52,841 nucleotides of DNA from an uncultured Treponema sp. (GTDB taxonomy: Bacteria; Spirochaetota; Spirochaetia; Treponematales; Treponemataceae). This document shows, piece after piece, positions 9,676-18,251 of this stretch (position 1 is its first letter; every line of letters begins with the position of its first letter). A program made the translations under genes and the position numbers. The notes below the pieces were generated by a model. The model saw nothing but the letters and a program-made list of their open reading frames with translations, did no database searches and was not told the origin of the DNA. The DNA lies in the NCBI GenBank assembly GCA_946410085.1, contig CAMJZA010000020.1:1-52841 (forward strand). Direction: 5' to 3'.

Positions 9676-12447
9676 ATGACTGATGAAACTCCCGTTTTCC
9701 TGCAGTACCAGCGTCTGAAGCTGGAGCATCCCGGGGAAATCCTCTTTTTCCGCCTCGGTGACTTCTACGAGATGTTCGATGAGCAGGCTGATGATGTTTC
9801 AAAGCTGCTCAACCTGACGCTTACCCACCGCGGTGACCACCACATGTGCGGTATCCCCTATCATGCCAGTAAGATTTATATTGCCCGCCTGCTGCGTTTG
9901 GGCAGGAAGGTAACGATTGCCGAGCAGATCGGCCCGATTGCACCGCACGGCCAGCTGACGGAGCGGAAGGTCGTTGAGACGATTACCCCCGGTACGGCCC
10001 TTGAAAGTGAGTATCTTGACGGCGGGGCGAATAACTTTCTTGCGTCATTCTGCCTTGACGGGAAAAATGCGGCTTTTGCGTACATCGATGTGACGACGGG
10101 AGAGTTCCGTGCGACCGATTTTCCGCGGAATGCCGCTGCCGAAAATTTCCAGAAGGAGCTGGGGCGCTGCCGTCCCCGGGAACTGCTCCTGCCGGAAAGC
10201 CTCAGGAACGTTGATTTTGTGCTCCGTATTCTGGCAGAATTCGGCAGCATGTCTGTTTCCTTTTACCCTGACTGGCATTTCAATGCCGGTCAGTGCTATG
10301 AAAAACTCCTTGCGCATTTCAAGACCAGCACACTTGCCTCCTTTTCTCTTACGAAGGATTCCCCGGAACTGCTTCCTGCCGGTTTTCTTCTGGACTACCT
10401 GGAAAAAACGACGAATTCCGCTGCCCCCCATGTCGAGGGCATTACGGTGTACCATGACAGTGATTATGTGATCCTTGACGATTCCTCCCGGAAAAATCTG
10501 GAGATAACGGAAAACCTGCGGGATGCATCGGCGGATTTTACCCTTTTGGAATGCCTGAACTATACGATGACTTCGATGGGCATGCGGATGCTCCGCCATT
10601 TTCTGTTTTTCCCGCTGAAGGATGCAGGCCTGATTATGGAACGGCAGGAGCACGTTTCCCTCTTTGTCAGTGACAGCAGCCTGCAGCGGCAGTTTCGGAA
10701 TGAGATGGACGGCATTCTCGATATTGAGCGTCTGGCGGGGCGGATTGCAATGGACCGGGCGCACGCAAAGGATCTGAAAGCACTCGAGCACAGCCTGAGC
10801 CTCTGGCTCAATGCCCAGAACCTTCTCGGCCGCTTTAATTTTGCATCGCTTTCAACGGATCTTGCCAAAGAGATCATTGATCAGATAGAACGGGCTATTG
10901 TCGATGACCCGTCGACGGTTTTCACGGAAGGCAGGATCATTAAGGAAGGCTGGTCAGAAGAATTTGACCACTGGAAGGGAATCCGCGATAACTTCAGCAG
11001 GGTGCTGGAAGAGTATACCGAGGAAGAGCGGCAGGCAACGGGAATCCAGAGCCTCCGCATCAAGAATACGGCCGGCATGGGCTATTACATTGAAATTCCC
11101 CGGGGAAAAACCTCCCGTGTGCCCGATTATTTCATCAGGAAGCGGTCCCTCGTAAACGTTGACCGCTTTACGACAGAGCGGCTTAAGGAACTGGAAGCAA
11201 ACCTGAATGATTCCGGTGACCGGGTCCTACAGCTGGAGCATGACCTGTTCATTGCCTTCCGCTCGTCCCTGAAACAGCATGTCGGATACCTCCGGCAGAT
11301 GGCAAAGGAAATCGCCTATGCCGACTGTATTTCCGCACTTGCCGAGGCAGCGGTCAAAAACGCCTGGGTCCGTCCTCAAATCGATGACAGCCTCGTGTTT
11401 GATGTCCGGGAGGGCCGGCATCCCGTCGTTGAAAAGCATTTGCCGTCAGGCGAGTTTGTCCCCAACGATCTTGCACTCTGCGTTGATGCGGGCTCTGCCC
11501 CGGGCGATGCCTCGGGCAGTACTTCGGGTATCGCCGCAGACCTTGTCCCAGGGGGCGACACGGGCGGCGACCCGCAGGGCGGTGCGGATGCCGGCCCGAC
11601 CACCGGGCAGGTGACTTTTGCCCTTATTACCGGACCGAATATGGCGGGAAAAAGCACCTTCCTGCGGCAGAATGCCCTGATAGCCCTGCTTGCCCAGATC
11701 GGCAGCTTTGTTCCGGCTTCTCATGCCCGCCTGGGAACGGTCGACCGGATTTTCTGCAGGGTCGGTGCGAGCGATAATCTGGCGCGGGGAGAGTCGACTT
11801 TCCTTGTCGAGATGTCGGAGACGGCCCGCATCCTGCGGTCTGCGACAGAGCGCTCGCTTGTCATCATGGACGAGGTCGGGCGGGGAACCAGCACCGAAGA
11901 CGGTCTTTCCATCGCATGGGCAGTCAGCGAATACCTGCTGAACAGCATCCGGTGTAAAACCCTCTTTGCCACCCATTATCATGAGCTGACCCGCCTTGAG
12001 CATCCTGCCGTGTGCAAGCTGTGCATGTCGGTCAGTGAGAACGGGAGCGAAATCGTATTCCTCCGCAAGGTTGTTTCCGGTTCAAGCGCGAACAGCTACG
12101 GCATTCACGTTGCCCGCCTTGCAGGCATTCCCTCATCGGTCATTGCCCGGGCAGAACAAATCCTTGCGCATATTCAGTCCGATGCGGAGGACCGGCCCCT
12201 GCTGGTCGAGTCTTACTCCCTCCATGCGGAAGCCGTACGGGAAGACGCTGCTCATGCGGGAGCATGCTCCACCTCAGATGACAGTACTGCCGCTGCACGG
12301 GTCTGTCCGCCTCCCGCTCCGGTCGGCCTCTTTACGGATGAGGAACTGGTCATGGATGAGATTCTGTCGGTTGATCCTGACAACCTGACGCCCCTGAAGG
12401 CCCTTGAACTTGTTGCCCGCTGGAAACATACCCTGCTTCCCCAGTAA
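9676..12447 (+). CDS. mutS: DNA mismatch repair protein MutS
   Basis: Recognises mismatches and starts repair with MutL. 923 residues, slightly long for MutS1 (about 850-880). The mismatch-binding F-Y-E motif is at residues 30-32 (RLGDFYEMF). Walker A TGPNMAGKST lies near residues 652-661, and the signature EMSETARILRSA, Walker B LVIMDEVGRGTS and ATHYHELTRL follow. The extra length comes mainly from a Gly/Asp/Ala insertion of about 42 residues (about 603-644) just before Walker A, and a low-complexity linker before the C-terminal helices that mediate dimer contacts. It starts 21 bp after skp. The upstream Shine-Dalgarno match is weak. Confidence 0.97.
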   Translation: MTDETPVFLQYQRLKLEHPGEILFFRLGDFYEMFDEQADDVSKLLNLTLTHRGDHHMCGIPYHASKIYIARLLRLGRKVTIAEQIGPIAPHGQLTERKVVETITPGTALESEYLDGGANNFLASFCLDGKNAAFAYIDVTTGEFRATDFPRNAAAENFQKELGRCRPRELLLPESLRNVDFVLRILAEFGSMSVSFYPDWHFNAGQCYEKLLAHFKTSTLASFSLTKDSPELLPAGFLLDYLEKTTNSAAPHVEGITVYHDSDYVILDDSSRKNLEITENLRDASADFTLLECLNYTMTSMGMRMLRHFLFFPLKDAGLIMERQEHVSLFVSDSSLQRQFRNEMDGILDIERLAGRIAMDRAHAKDLKALEHSLSLWLNAQNLLGRFNFASLSTDLAKEIIDQIERAIVDDPSTVFTEGRIIKEGWSEEFDHWKGIRDNFSRVLEEYTEEERQATGIQSLRIKNTAGMGYYIEIPRGKTSRVPDYFIRKRSLVNVDRFTTERLKELEANLNDSGDRVLQLEHDLFIAFRSSLKQHVGYLRQMAKEIAYADCISALAEAAVKNAWVRPQIDDSLVFDVREGRHPVVEKHLPSGEFVPNDLALCVDAGSAPGDASGSTSGIAADLVPGGDTGGDPQGGADAGPTTGQVTFALITGPNMAGKSTFLRQNALIALLAQIGSFVPASHARLGTVDRIFCRVGASDNLARGESTFLVEMSETARILRSATERSLVIMDEVGRGTSTEDGLSIAWAVSEYLLNSIRCKTLFATHYHELTRLEHPAVCKLCMSVSENGSEIVFLRKVVSGSSANSYGIHVARLAGIPSSVIARAEQILAHIQSDAEDRPLLVESYSLHAEAVREDAAHAGACSTSDDSTAAARVCPPPAPVGLFTDEELVMDEILSVDPDNLTPLKALELVARWKHTLLPQ

Positions 12448-12500
12448 GCAGTAAGGAAGCAGGGCGTATGCTGTCAGAGTGACGGTGTGAAACGGCCAGG

Positions 12501-12519
12501 AGGCAGGGCGCTCCTGCCT
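12501..12519. terminator. Hairpin in mutS/M48 convergent gap
   Basis: AGGCAGG, loop GCGCT, CCTGCCT: a perfect 7-bp stem within the 124-bp gap between the mutS stop and the M48 stop. No T-run follows on either strand, so it may terminate with Rho or act as a transcript-stabilising hairpin for either gene. Nothing else recognisable lies in this gap. Confidence 0.4.
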
Positions 12520-12571
12520 GCCTGCATGTACATGGCCCGCCGCAGCTTCAGCGCTTACGGCAGCCTCTGCG

Positions 12572-13531
12572 TTACAGCGCGTCCTTTACTGCGGCAAAGC
12601 GGGCTGTCCGCTTTGTTTCATTGAACGAAGCCGTACCCTTTGCTTCAGTCCTGAGGAGACCGCGTATGTGGCCGCGTACCTGGAGGAGTCGCGAAGATGC
12701 ACTGGGATGGGTTTTAACCATTCCTGCGGTCTGCGTCTTTTCCCGCTCCTGTAAGCCTTCAAGCATGGTAGCAAGTGCCTCAGGATTGTATCCCGCACCG
12801 GCCATAAGGTCTGCGGCCTTCACATCTGCTTCATATTCGAGGGTTTTCGAATAGCCCGTTGTGCTCAGCGTCGTCATCAGCGAACCGGCAGCACTGCCGA
12901 GTCCTTCCTGATAGCTTCCGCCGGTCAGTATGGACCCTGCCGCACTGAACAGGCTCTGGGTTGCTTCATTTCCCCGGCTCGTCCTGATGGATTTTACCGC
13001 ATGCTTCAGCTGGATATGGCCGACTTCATGCGCAATGACCGCAGCAAGTTCATCCTCGGAAGCCGCACATTCCAAAAGGCCCCTCGTGACTAATATGTGT
13101 CCGCCCGGGGTTGAAATTGCGTTTATTTCCTTGGTGTCCAGGATACCGACATGGTAGCCGTTGTAGATGTCCGGCATATCGGATGCGGAAGTCAGCGCCG
13201 TGCAGATCTCATTGACGTAGGCTGTTGCCTTTGCATTCTGGTACAGCTTGTAGTTGCTGAGAACCTTTGCCGCAACATCCCGGCCGATGTAGTATTCCTG
13301 CTCCGGGGTAATGTCTTCCTTCGCTTTTTTATTTGCCTCGCGGCTTTCGTCGATCTTGACCCTGTTCTTGTCTGATATGGCCTGACCTTTTTCCGTAATC
13401 TTGTCGGAAGCCTTCTGCATTCCGGCCGTCAACTTGTCCGTCGTTTCGCACGAGGCGAGGGTCAGGAGCATGATGACGCCGGCTGCAAGAGGCATCAGAC
13501 GGGACAGACCTTTGCTGCTCTTCGTTTTCAT
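12572..13531 (-). CDS. M48-family metalloprotease, lipoprotein
   Basis: 319-residue zinc peptidase of the M48 family (BepA/Oma1-like, periplasmic). The N-terminus is a lipoprotein signal with lipobox LASC (Cys28). The zinc motif HEVGH is at residues 168-172, followed by the downstream EYEAD segment that gives the third ligand. A charged helical spacer (about 35-75) precedes the catalytic domain. Members of this group act in envelope quality control, but the substrate here is unknown. The start overlaps the stop of the SH3 gene by one base (TAATG), so the two are translationally coupled. Confidence 0.88.
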   Translation of the reverse strand: MKTKSSKGLSRLMPLAAGVIMLLTLASCETTDKLTAGMQKASDKITEKGQAISDKNRVKIDESREANKKAKEDITPEQEYYIGRDVAAKVLSNYKLYQNAKATAYVNEICTALTSASDMPDIYNGYHVGILDTKEINAISTPGGHILVTRGLLECAASEDELAAVIAHEVGHIQLKHAVKSIRTSRGNEATQSLFSAAGSILTGGSYQEGLGSAAGSLMTTLSTTGYSKTLEYEADVKAADLMAGAGYNPEALATMLEGLQEREKTQTAGMVKTHPSASSRLLQVRGHIRGLLRTEAKGTASFNETKRTARFAAVKDAL

Positions 13532-13974
13532 TACTCGCTTACCTTAAGGCCGCCCTGCGTCTTGAACGATTCATTGCTGCTCTCGCTGACGCTGTTTTTC
13601 TCGACGGCGTTCACGGCTGCGTAGTTGCCGTTTTCGGCATCCGCCTCAAGCCCCTCGCCGAATCCCTTGCCGGCGAGTGCGATTTCCTTGGCATCCGTTG
13701 ACACCTTGCCGGTGGTGACGATCTTCCGCTTCGTGAGGGCGTTCGTGCTTATCCAGCCCTGCGTACTGCCCTTGGAAACGAGGGTCCAGCTGCCTTCTTC
13801 CTTGACCCAGGTAACGGGATCCCCGTAGCTGACGCCTGCAACATTCTTTGCGACTCCGGAAGGCTTTGCCTTCAGGTTTGAACTCTTTACCGACACGTAG
13901 TAGGTCTCAGCGAACACCGCCGCAGAAAGCAGCATGACGGCTGCGGCTGACAAAAATTTCTTCATAAAGTTCAT
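13531..13974 (-). CDS. Secreted bacterial SH3-domain protein
   Basis: 147-residue exported protein. The ATG at 13974 has a strong GGAGG 5 nt upstream and opens a clean signal peptide (MNFMKKFLSAAAVMLLSAAVFA). An SH3b-like domain follows (YYVSVKSSNLKAKPSG ... GDPVTWVKEEGSWTLV ... GWISTNALTKRKI), a fold that often binds peptidoglycan or protein partners. The Ser/Glu-rich tail has no recognised motif. It is the first gene of a two-gene unit with the M48 lipoprotein and has its own promoter; a role with that protease in the periplasm is inference. Confidence 0.8.
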   Translation of the reverse strand: MNFMKKFLSAAAVMLLSAAVFAETYYVSVKSSNLKAKPSGVAKNVAGVSYGDPVTWVKEEGSWTLVSKGSTQGWISTNALTKRKIVTTGKVSTDAKEIALAGKGFGEGLEADAENGNYAAVNAVEKNSVSESSNESFKTQGGLKVSE

Positions 13975-14017
13975 ATAACCTCCGTAAAAATAAAACAAAG
14001 ACGTATATGCATTTAAA

Positions 14018-14046
14018 ATCCTACTTGATTTTCTGGTAACTGTCAA
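14018..14046 (-). promoter_or_regulatory. Sigma-70 promoter for SH3-M48 unit
   Basis: On the minus strand, TTGACA (14046-14041), 17-bp spacer, TAGGAT (14023-14018). The predicted leader is about 37 nt, carrying the GGAGG ribosome site at 13979-13983. Confidence 0.7.
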
Positions 14047-14122
14047 GAAAAAGGCAGTTGCGGCTTTGTTTCATACCATAATAAACAGCTGAAAGGGGAA
14101 GAGATTACAGAAAGCGGGGCTG

Positions 14123-14142
14123 AAAAACTGCCGGCCCCCGGC
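14123..14142 (-). terminator. Intrinsic terminator of fakB-fakA-plsY operon
   Basis: Read on the minus strand: stem GCCGG / CCGGC with a GGG loop, two further bases, then TTTTT. It lies just past the plsY stop and closes the operon. Confidence 0.7.
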
Positions 14143-14148
14143 GGATCC

Positions 14149-14763
14149 CTAGCGGAAAGAAAACTTTTTCTCCGTCCCCGTGTGCAGGCGCCGGATATTT
14201 TCCTTGTGGCGGAAAATGAGGAGCAGGACGGAGGCCGTGCATATCACGGGGACCCAGACGCTTGCAAAACCAAAGACGAAAAGGAGGGGAGGGCAGGCGG
14301 CCGCCGCCAGCATCGTTGCAAGCGACATATACCGTACCGTAAAGAGGACCGCACAGAGGACTCCGGCGGCTATGAGGCCGATCCGCCAGTCCATCAGGAA
14401 AATCGCCGCAACGGCAACGAGGAAGCCCTTGCCGCCCTTGAAGCGGTACCAGACGGGGTAGCAGTGGCCGAGCATGGCAAAAAAACCCGTGTAGGAAGCC
14501 CCCAGCTGGAAGGGCAGGCCCAGCCGTGAAAAGAGGAGTGCTCCTGCAAGGCAGATGGCGATCCCCTTGCCGACGTCAAGGACGAATACAATCCAGGCTG
14601 TCTTGCCGTATACCCGGTTAAAATTCGTAAAGCCGGGGTTGCCGCTGCCTTTATCCCGTATGTCCTCATGGTAGAGGAGCCTGGAAAGCACGATGGCAGG
14701 GTTCAGCCCGGAAACAAGCCATGCAGCAAGGGCTGCTGCGGCACAAAGTATCACTCTATTCAT
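14149..14763 (-). CDS. plsY: PlsY acyl-phosphate:glycerol-3-phosphate acyltransferase
   Basis: Integral membrane acyltransferase that puts the first acyl chain on glycerol-3-phosphate using acyl-phosphate. 204 residues, normal length, with about five membrane helices and the three conserved loops: GSGNPGFTN (family GSGNxGxTN), GHCYPVWYRFKGGKGF and the C-terminal loop. It lies 15 bp downstream of fakA, so the acyl-phosphate made by FakA/FakB is used by the product of the next gene. The tail is rich in Lys and Arg, as expected on the cytoplasmic side. Confidence 0.95.
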   Translation of the reverse strand: MNRVILCAAAALAAWLVSGLNPAIVLSRLLYHEDIRDKGSGNPGFTNFNRVYGKTAWIVFVLDVGKGIAICLAGALLFSRLGLPFQLGASYTGFFAMLGHCYPVWYRFKGGKGFLVAVAAIFLMDWRIGLIAAGVLCAVLFTVRYMSLATMLAAAACPPLLFVFGFASVWVPVICTASVLLLIFRHKENIRRLHTGTEKKFSFR

Positions 14764-14778
14764 AATGCCCTACTCATG

Positions 14779-16479
14779 TTACTGCAGGATCAAAAGGTAG
14801 TCGTATACATCCTGCCTGCCGTCAATTTCGTAAAGCTCCAGCTTCGGATAGCGCTCCTTCATTGCCGCATGGAAGTCCTGCCTTTCTGCTCCTCCGGTTG
14901 CTGCACCGTATATGATGATCATGAATTCATGGTCTCCGGCATGGAGTGAATCCGCCAGCTTTTTTGCTGCTTCTATCCGCCTGCTGTCGCAGGCAAGCAT
15001 ATCTTTCCCGCAGAAGCCGATGTAGTCGCCGGTGTGGATTTCAATGCCGCCCAGCCTTGCATCCCTGACCGCAATGGAAACCTCGCCGGTCTGGACCCCT
15101 TCCATGGCTTCCGTGAAATTCCGGGTAATCTCTTCCGTGTCGTTGCTGTCGTAAGACAGCATCGTCAGTGCCGCATAGCCGTCGCCGATGGTCCTGCTGT
15201 CTATGACGCGGATGTCCGCCTTTGTATAGAGTGCGGCCGCCTGTCTGGCTGCGAGGATGATGTTCGAGTTGTTCGGCAGGACGAAAATCGTCTCTGCGTT
15301 TACCTCGTCAAAGGCGCGGATGAAGTCTTCTGCCGACGGATTCTTTGTCTGCCCGCCGTCGATGACGCAGTCTGCCCCCAGATCCTGAAAGGTTTTCCTG
15401 ATGCCGTCTCCGCTTGCGACGGCGACGGTTGCGTAGCGCTTGCGCTCCGCCTTTTTTTCTGCCTTGACGATCTCCTCATGGGCCTTAAAGTTGTTTATGA
15501 CGGTTGACTCGTTGTGTTCGAGCGTCATGTTTTCGATTTTGAGCGTGAGGAACTCGCCGTATTTCTGGCAGTAGTCAAGGACAATGCCCGGGGTCAGCGT
15601 GTGGACGTGAATCTTGACGATGGTCCCGTTCTGAAAGGCGACGATTGAATCCCCGATTGTCTTGAGGAAGTCGATGAGGTTGTCAATCTTGAAACTGGAC
15701 AGTTCGATTTTTGAAGTCTGCAGGCGCAGGAGGCATTCCGTACAGTAGCCGTACTTCATCACGTCAAACTCGGTGAATTTGCTGAAGTCCAGCTTCTTCT
15801 GGGCCGGTGCCGCTCCTGCCGGAGCCGTGGAAAAGGGCACTTCCCGTTCTCCCGGCAGGTCCTCGCCGCTGAGCGTCCGGTAGATGCCTTCGACGATGTA
15901 GTAGAGGCCTGCTCCGCCGGAATCGACGACACCGGCCTCCTTGAGTACGGACAGGAGCTGGGGCGTCCGGTCCAGCGAGTCCTTCATTTCCCTGAGCGTG
16001 TCGGTCATCAAAGACTCGGTGCTGCCCTCGTCGTTGACCCGGGAAGAGACGAACTCGCTCGTTTCCCGTGCAACCGTCAGGATGGTGCCTTCGGTCGGGT
16101 TTACGACTGCCTTGTAGGCCCGGTCGACTCCCATTTTCAGGGCGTTTGCCAGGTCAATGACGCTGGCCGTCTTCTTGTCTTTCAGGCTGTCGGCGATACC
16201 TGCAAAGAGCTGGGACAGGATGACGCCGGAATTTCCCCGGGCGTTCATCAGCATGCCGGATGCAATCTTTGAGGAGGTCTCTCCGATGGAATTTTCGTTG
16301 CAGTCATCAAATGCGCCGATTCCCCCGTCGATCGTCATGCTCATGTTGACGCCCGTGTCACCATCGGGAATCGGGAACACGTTGAGGTCATTGACGACCT
16401 GGGCATGTTCCCGTAAGTTTGCTGCCCCTGCCGTGATGAATTTTATAAGGTCTCTACCGTCGAGCACGCTGCCGGCCAT
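14779..16479 (-). CDS. fakA: FakA-like fatty acid kinase (DAK2 / YloV family)
   Basis: ATP-dependent kinase that phosphorylates FakB-bound fatty acid to acyl-phosphate. The N-terminal DhaL-like domain has NVFPIPDGDTGVNM, MNARGNSGVILSQ and AGVVDSGGAGL; the middle and C-terminal parts show GYCTE, IVKIHVHT, DGGQTKNPS and LPNNSNI, the set seen in FakA/YloV. ATG 16479 (566 residues) is chosen because GAGGG lies 8 nt before it; the alternative ATG at 16485 has GAGGG only 2 nt away. It lies between fakB (18-bp gap) and plsY. A dihydroxyacetone kinase is the older annotation for such genes but lacks support here. Confidence 0.9.
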   Translation of the reverse strand: MAGSVLDGRDLIKFITAGAANLREHAQVVNDLNVFPIPDGDTGVNMSMTIDGGIGAFDDCNENSIGETSSKIASGMLMNARGNSGVILSQLFAGIADSLKDKKTASVIDLANALKMGVDRAYKAVVNPTEGTILTVARETSEFVSSRVNDEGSTESLMTDTLREMKDSLDRTPQLLSVLKEAGVVDSGGAGLYYIVEGIYRTLSGEDLPGEREVPFSTAPAGAAPAQKKLDFSKFTEFDVMKYGYCTECLLRLQTSKIELSSFKIDNLIDFLKTIGDSIVAFQNGTIVKIHVHTLTPGIVLDYCQKYGEFLTLKIENMTLEHNESTVINNFKAHEEIVKAEKKAERKRYATVAVASGDGIRKTFQDLGADCVIDGGQTKNPSAEDFIRAFDEVNAETIFVLPNNSNIILAARQAAALYTKADIRVIDSRTIGDGYAALTMLSYDSNDTEEITRNFTEAMEGVQTGEVSIAVRDARLGGIEIHTGDYIGFCGKDMLACDSRRIEAAKKLADSLHAGDHEFMIIIYGAATGGAERQDFHAAMKERYPKLELYEIDGRQDVYDYLLILQ

Positions 16480-16497
16480 GTTCATATCCCTCGCCGA

Positions 16498-17385
16498 TTA
16501 GCCTTCAAACGTTATTTCTTTTCCGATGGCCCAGATGCCGATTGCATCCGGTCCGATGGAAGCTCCGATAATGGGGCCTATGTAGTTTACGTATACATCC
16601 TTGCAGTGGACTTCTTCTTTCAGGAGTTTTACCACCGAATCCACTTCCTCTGCCGGACAGTCGGCATGACTCAGGTAGACGGTCTGTGACTCTGCGTCAA
16701 TGATGGAATCCTTGAGCATGGTTACGATTTCATGAAAGGAATTCTGCCGGCCCTTCACTTTCTTAAAGGCGACCTGGGAGCCCTTAGCGTCTGCAATGAG
16801 AATGGGTTTTACGCCGAGCAGGTTGCCCAAGAAGGCTGCCGATGCCTTGACGCGGCCTGCCCGCTTCAGGTAGTCAAGCGAGTGGACGGTCACGTACTGG
16901 TTGATGGTCTTCCGCTCCGCGATAAGCCTGTCATAGATTTCTTTTGCACTCAGGCCCTGGTCCCGGTAGCCGGCTCCCCTGATGGCGAGGAGACCTTCTC
17001 CCATGCAGGCATTCATTGAATCCACGCAGTAGATGCTCGCATCCGGCCGGGATTCCAGCAGGGTCCGGGCGACGACGGCCCCCGTATTGACGGAACCGGA
17101 CTGCTTGAGCGAGCAGCCGATGTAGATGATGTCAAAGCCCTGGTCCAGATATGCCGTGAAAATCCGCGTAAACTCATCCGGCGGTACCTGGGTCGTCAGG
17201 ATCCGGTTTCCCTGCCGCATGATGTCGTAGAGCTGCCTGGGCGTGTAAAACTCAAAGTCAAGGCTTGCCCATTCCTCCTTGCCGTTGTAGACGGTCTTCA
17301 TCCGGGCGTAGTCAATGTCATATTTTTCGCGCAGCTCCCGGCTCAGGTCCGAACAGGAATCGGTCAGGATTTTCACTGGTCTCAT
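16498..17385 (-). CDS. fakB: FakB-like fatty-acid-binding protein (DegV family)
   Basis: DegV-family protein that holds a fatty acid for phosphorylation by FakA. 295 residues with the family start KILTDSCSDLS, the TTQVPPDEF segment (TSQPS-like in relatives), YIGCSLKQSGSVNTG and the HSLDYLKRAGRVKASAAFLGNLLGVKPIL core. The ATG is preceded by GAGAGG about 6 nt away; further upstream the frame closes. First gene of the fakB-fakA-plsY operon and divergent from tetR. Chain-length preference cannot be read from sequence alone. Confidence 0.9.
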   Translation of the reverse strand: MRPVKILTDSCSDLSRELREKYDIDYARMKTVYNGKEEWASLDFEFYTPRQLYDIMRQGNRILTTQVPPDEFTRIFTAYLDQGFDIIYIGCSLKQSGSVNTGAVVARTLLESRPDASIYCVDSMNACMGEGLLAIRGAGYRDQGLSAKEIYDRLIAERKTINQYVTVHSLDYLKRAGRVKASAAFLGNLLGVKPILIADAKGSQVAFKKVKGRQNSFHEIVTMLKDSIIDAESQTVYLSHADCPAEEVDSVVKLLKEEVHCKDVYVNYIGPIIGASIGPDAIGIWAIGKEITFEG

Positions 17386-17451
17386 AGCATACCTCTCTGC
17401 CGAGAGCTTACCCTTTTGCAGGGGGAACGGGAATAGGCTTTTTTGTATTTG

Positions 17452-17468
17452 TGCCTAAAATTTGGGCA
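17452..17468. promoter_or_regulatory. Palindrome, candidate operator in fakB/tetR gap
   Basis: TGCC and GGCA arms around AAAATTT with one mismatched pair (17 bp). It lies 67 bp from the fakB start and 50 bp from the tetR start, a usual place for a TetR-family operator. Confidence 0.45.
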
Positions 17469-17479
17469 TTTTTTACTGT

Positions 17480-17508
17480 TTGACTAGAAAAATCGTTTCT
17501 GCTAGACT
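17480..17508 (+). promoter_or_regulatory. tetR promoter with inverted repeat in the spacer
   Basis: TTGACT (17480-17485), 17-bp spacer, TAGACT (17503-17508). The spacer holds AGAAA-N5-TTTCT (17486-17500), suggesting autorepression. The -10 box ends 9 nt before the ATG and there is no Shine-Dalgarno sequence, so the mRNA is probably leaderless. Confidence 0.65.
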
Positions 17509-17517
17509 TGTTTTACT

Positions 17518-18048
17518 ATGGAAAACCTGACGAGGCGTGAAATAGAGCGCTGCTTCCTTGCCCTGATCCGGGAGAAGGACGTTGAGAAGGTTACGGTCAG
17601 CGACATCGCTGCCAGATGCGGCATAAACCGGAATACCTTCTATTATCATTTTCATGACATTCCTTCCCTGCTTGAAGCCCTTTCCCGGGAGACGGTGGAG
17701 TATTTTTTCCGCGGCATGCCCCCGGACATCTCCCTGTCGGAGGCTCTCGGCCGCTTTTATGCCTGTCTGGAGGAGAACCGGCAGCTTATCGGGGGCATGT
17801 TTTCCCTGTCCCGGCGGAACGGGGACCGGAAGGGCTTCATCGGCAGCATCTGCGGTTCGGTCGCCTGCTGGCTCGTGGGCATCATCGGGGGAGAGCAGCG
17901 GCTTTCGAAAGTCCAGGCAGACGTCGTCACCGAAATCCTCAAATGCGAGTTCATCGGGCAGATCGTCCAGTGGGTGGATTCCGGCTTTTCCTATGACATG
18001 AAGGAGTACGGCCTCAAGATATGCCGGGAGATAAAGACCTTCATCTAG
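17518..18048 (+). CDS. TetR/AcrR-family regulator, probable regulator of fakB-fakA-plsY
   Basis: 176-residue repressor-type protein. The N-terminal helix-turn-helix is clear (VTVSDIAARCGINRNTFYYHF, about residues 24-44); the C-terminal ligand domain resembles the TetR_C_8 type found near DAK2/FakA-like kinases. It is divergent from fakB with 132 bp between start codons, and the gap holds two palindromes, so control of the fatty-acid uptake operon is a reasonable inference. A likely effector would be a fatty acid, acyl-phosphate or related lipid, but nothing in the sequence proves this. There is no ribosome-binding site before the ATG. Confidence 0.88.
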   Translation: MENLTRREIERCFLALIREKDVEKVTVSDIAARCGINRNTFYYHFHDIPSLLEALSRETVEYFFRGMPPDISLSEALGRFYACLEENRQLIGGMFSLSRRNGDRKGFIGSICGSVACWLVGIIGGEQRLSKVQADVVTEILKCEFIGQIVQWVDSGFSYDMKEYGLKICREIKTFI

Positions 18049-18061
18049 TGAACGCGGCAGC

Positions 18062-18193
18062 TGTTCAACACGGTGCACGGCGGGTGTTCAACACGGTGCA
18101 CGGCAGCTGTTCAACACGGTGCACGGTGAGTGTTCAACACGGTGCACGGCGGGTGTTTAACATGGTGCACGGTGAGTGTTTAACAGTGAACAC
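18062..18193. repeat. 23-bp tandem repeat array (5 copies plus a partial)
   Basis: Copies start at 18062, 18085, 18108, 18131 and 18154, with a partial at 18177. The core is TGTTCAACACGGTGCACGG followed by four variable bases (CGGG, CAGC, TGAG, CGGG, TGAG). Most copies contain the odd palindrome GTGTT-C-AACAC and the palindrome GTGCAC. The partial copy ends in GTGTTTAACAGTGAACAC, itself an inverted repeat. The period is not a multiple of 3 and the array lies between the tetR stop and flbD, so it is non-coding, possibly an array of protein-binding sites. Confidence 0.9.
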
Positions 18194-18251
18194 TTCCGGT
18201 GGCCGGCACGGGGCTTTTTTCGTGAAAATCGCCGAAATCCTTGAAAAGCTC

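Noticed and set aside
18062-18193. CRISPR array
   Set aside because: The copies are directly tandem with no unique spacers, are only 23 bp, and no cas genes are nearby.
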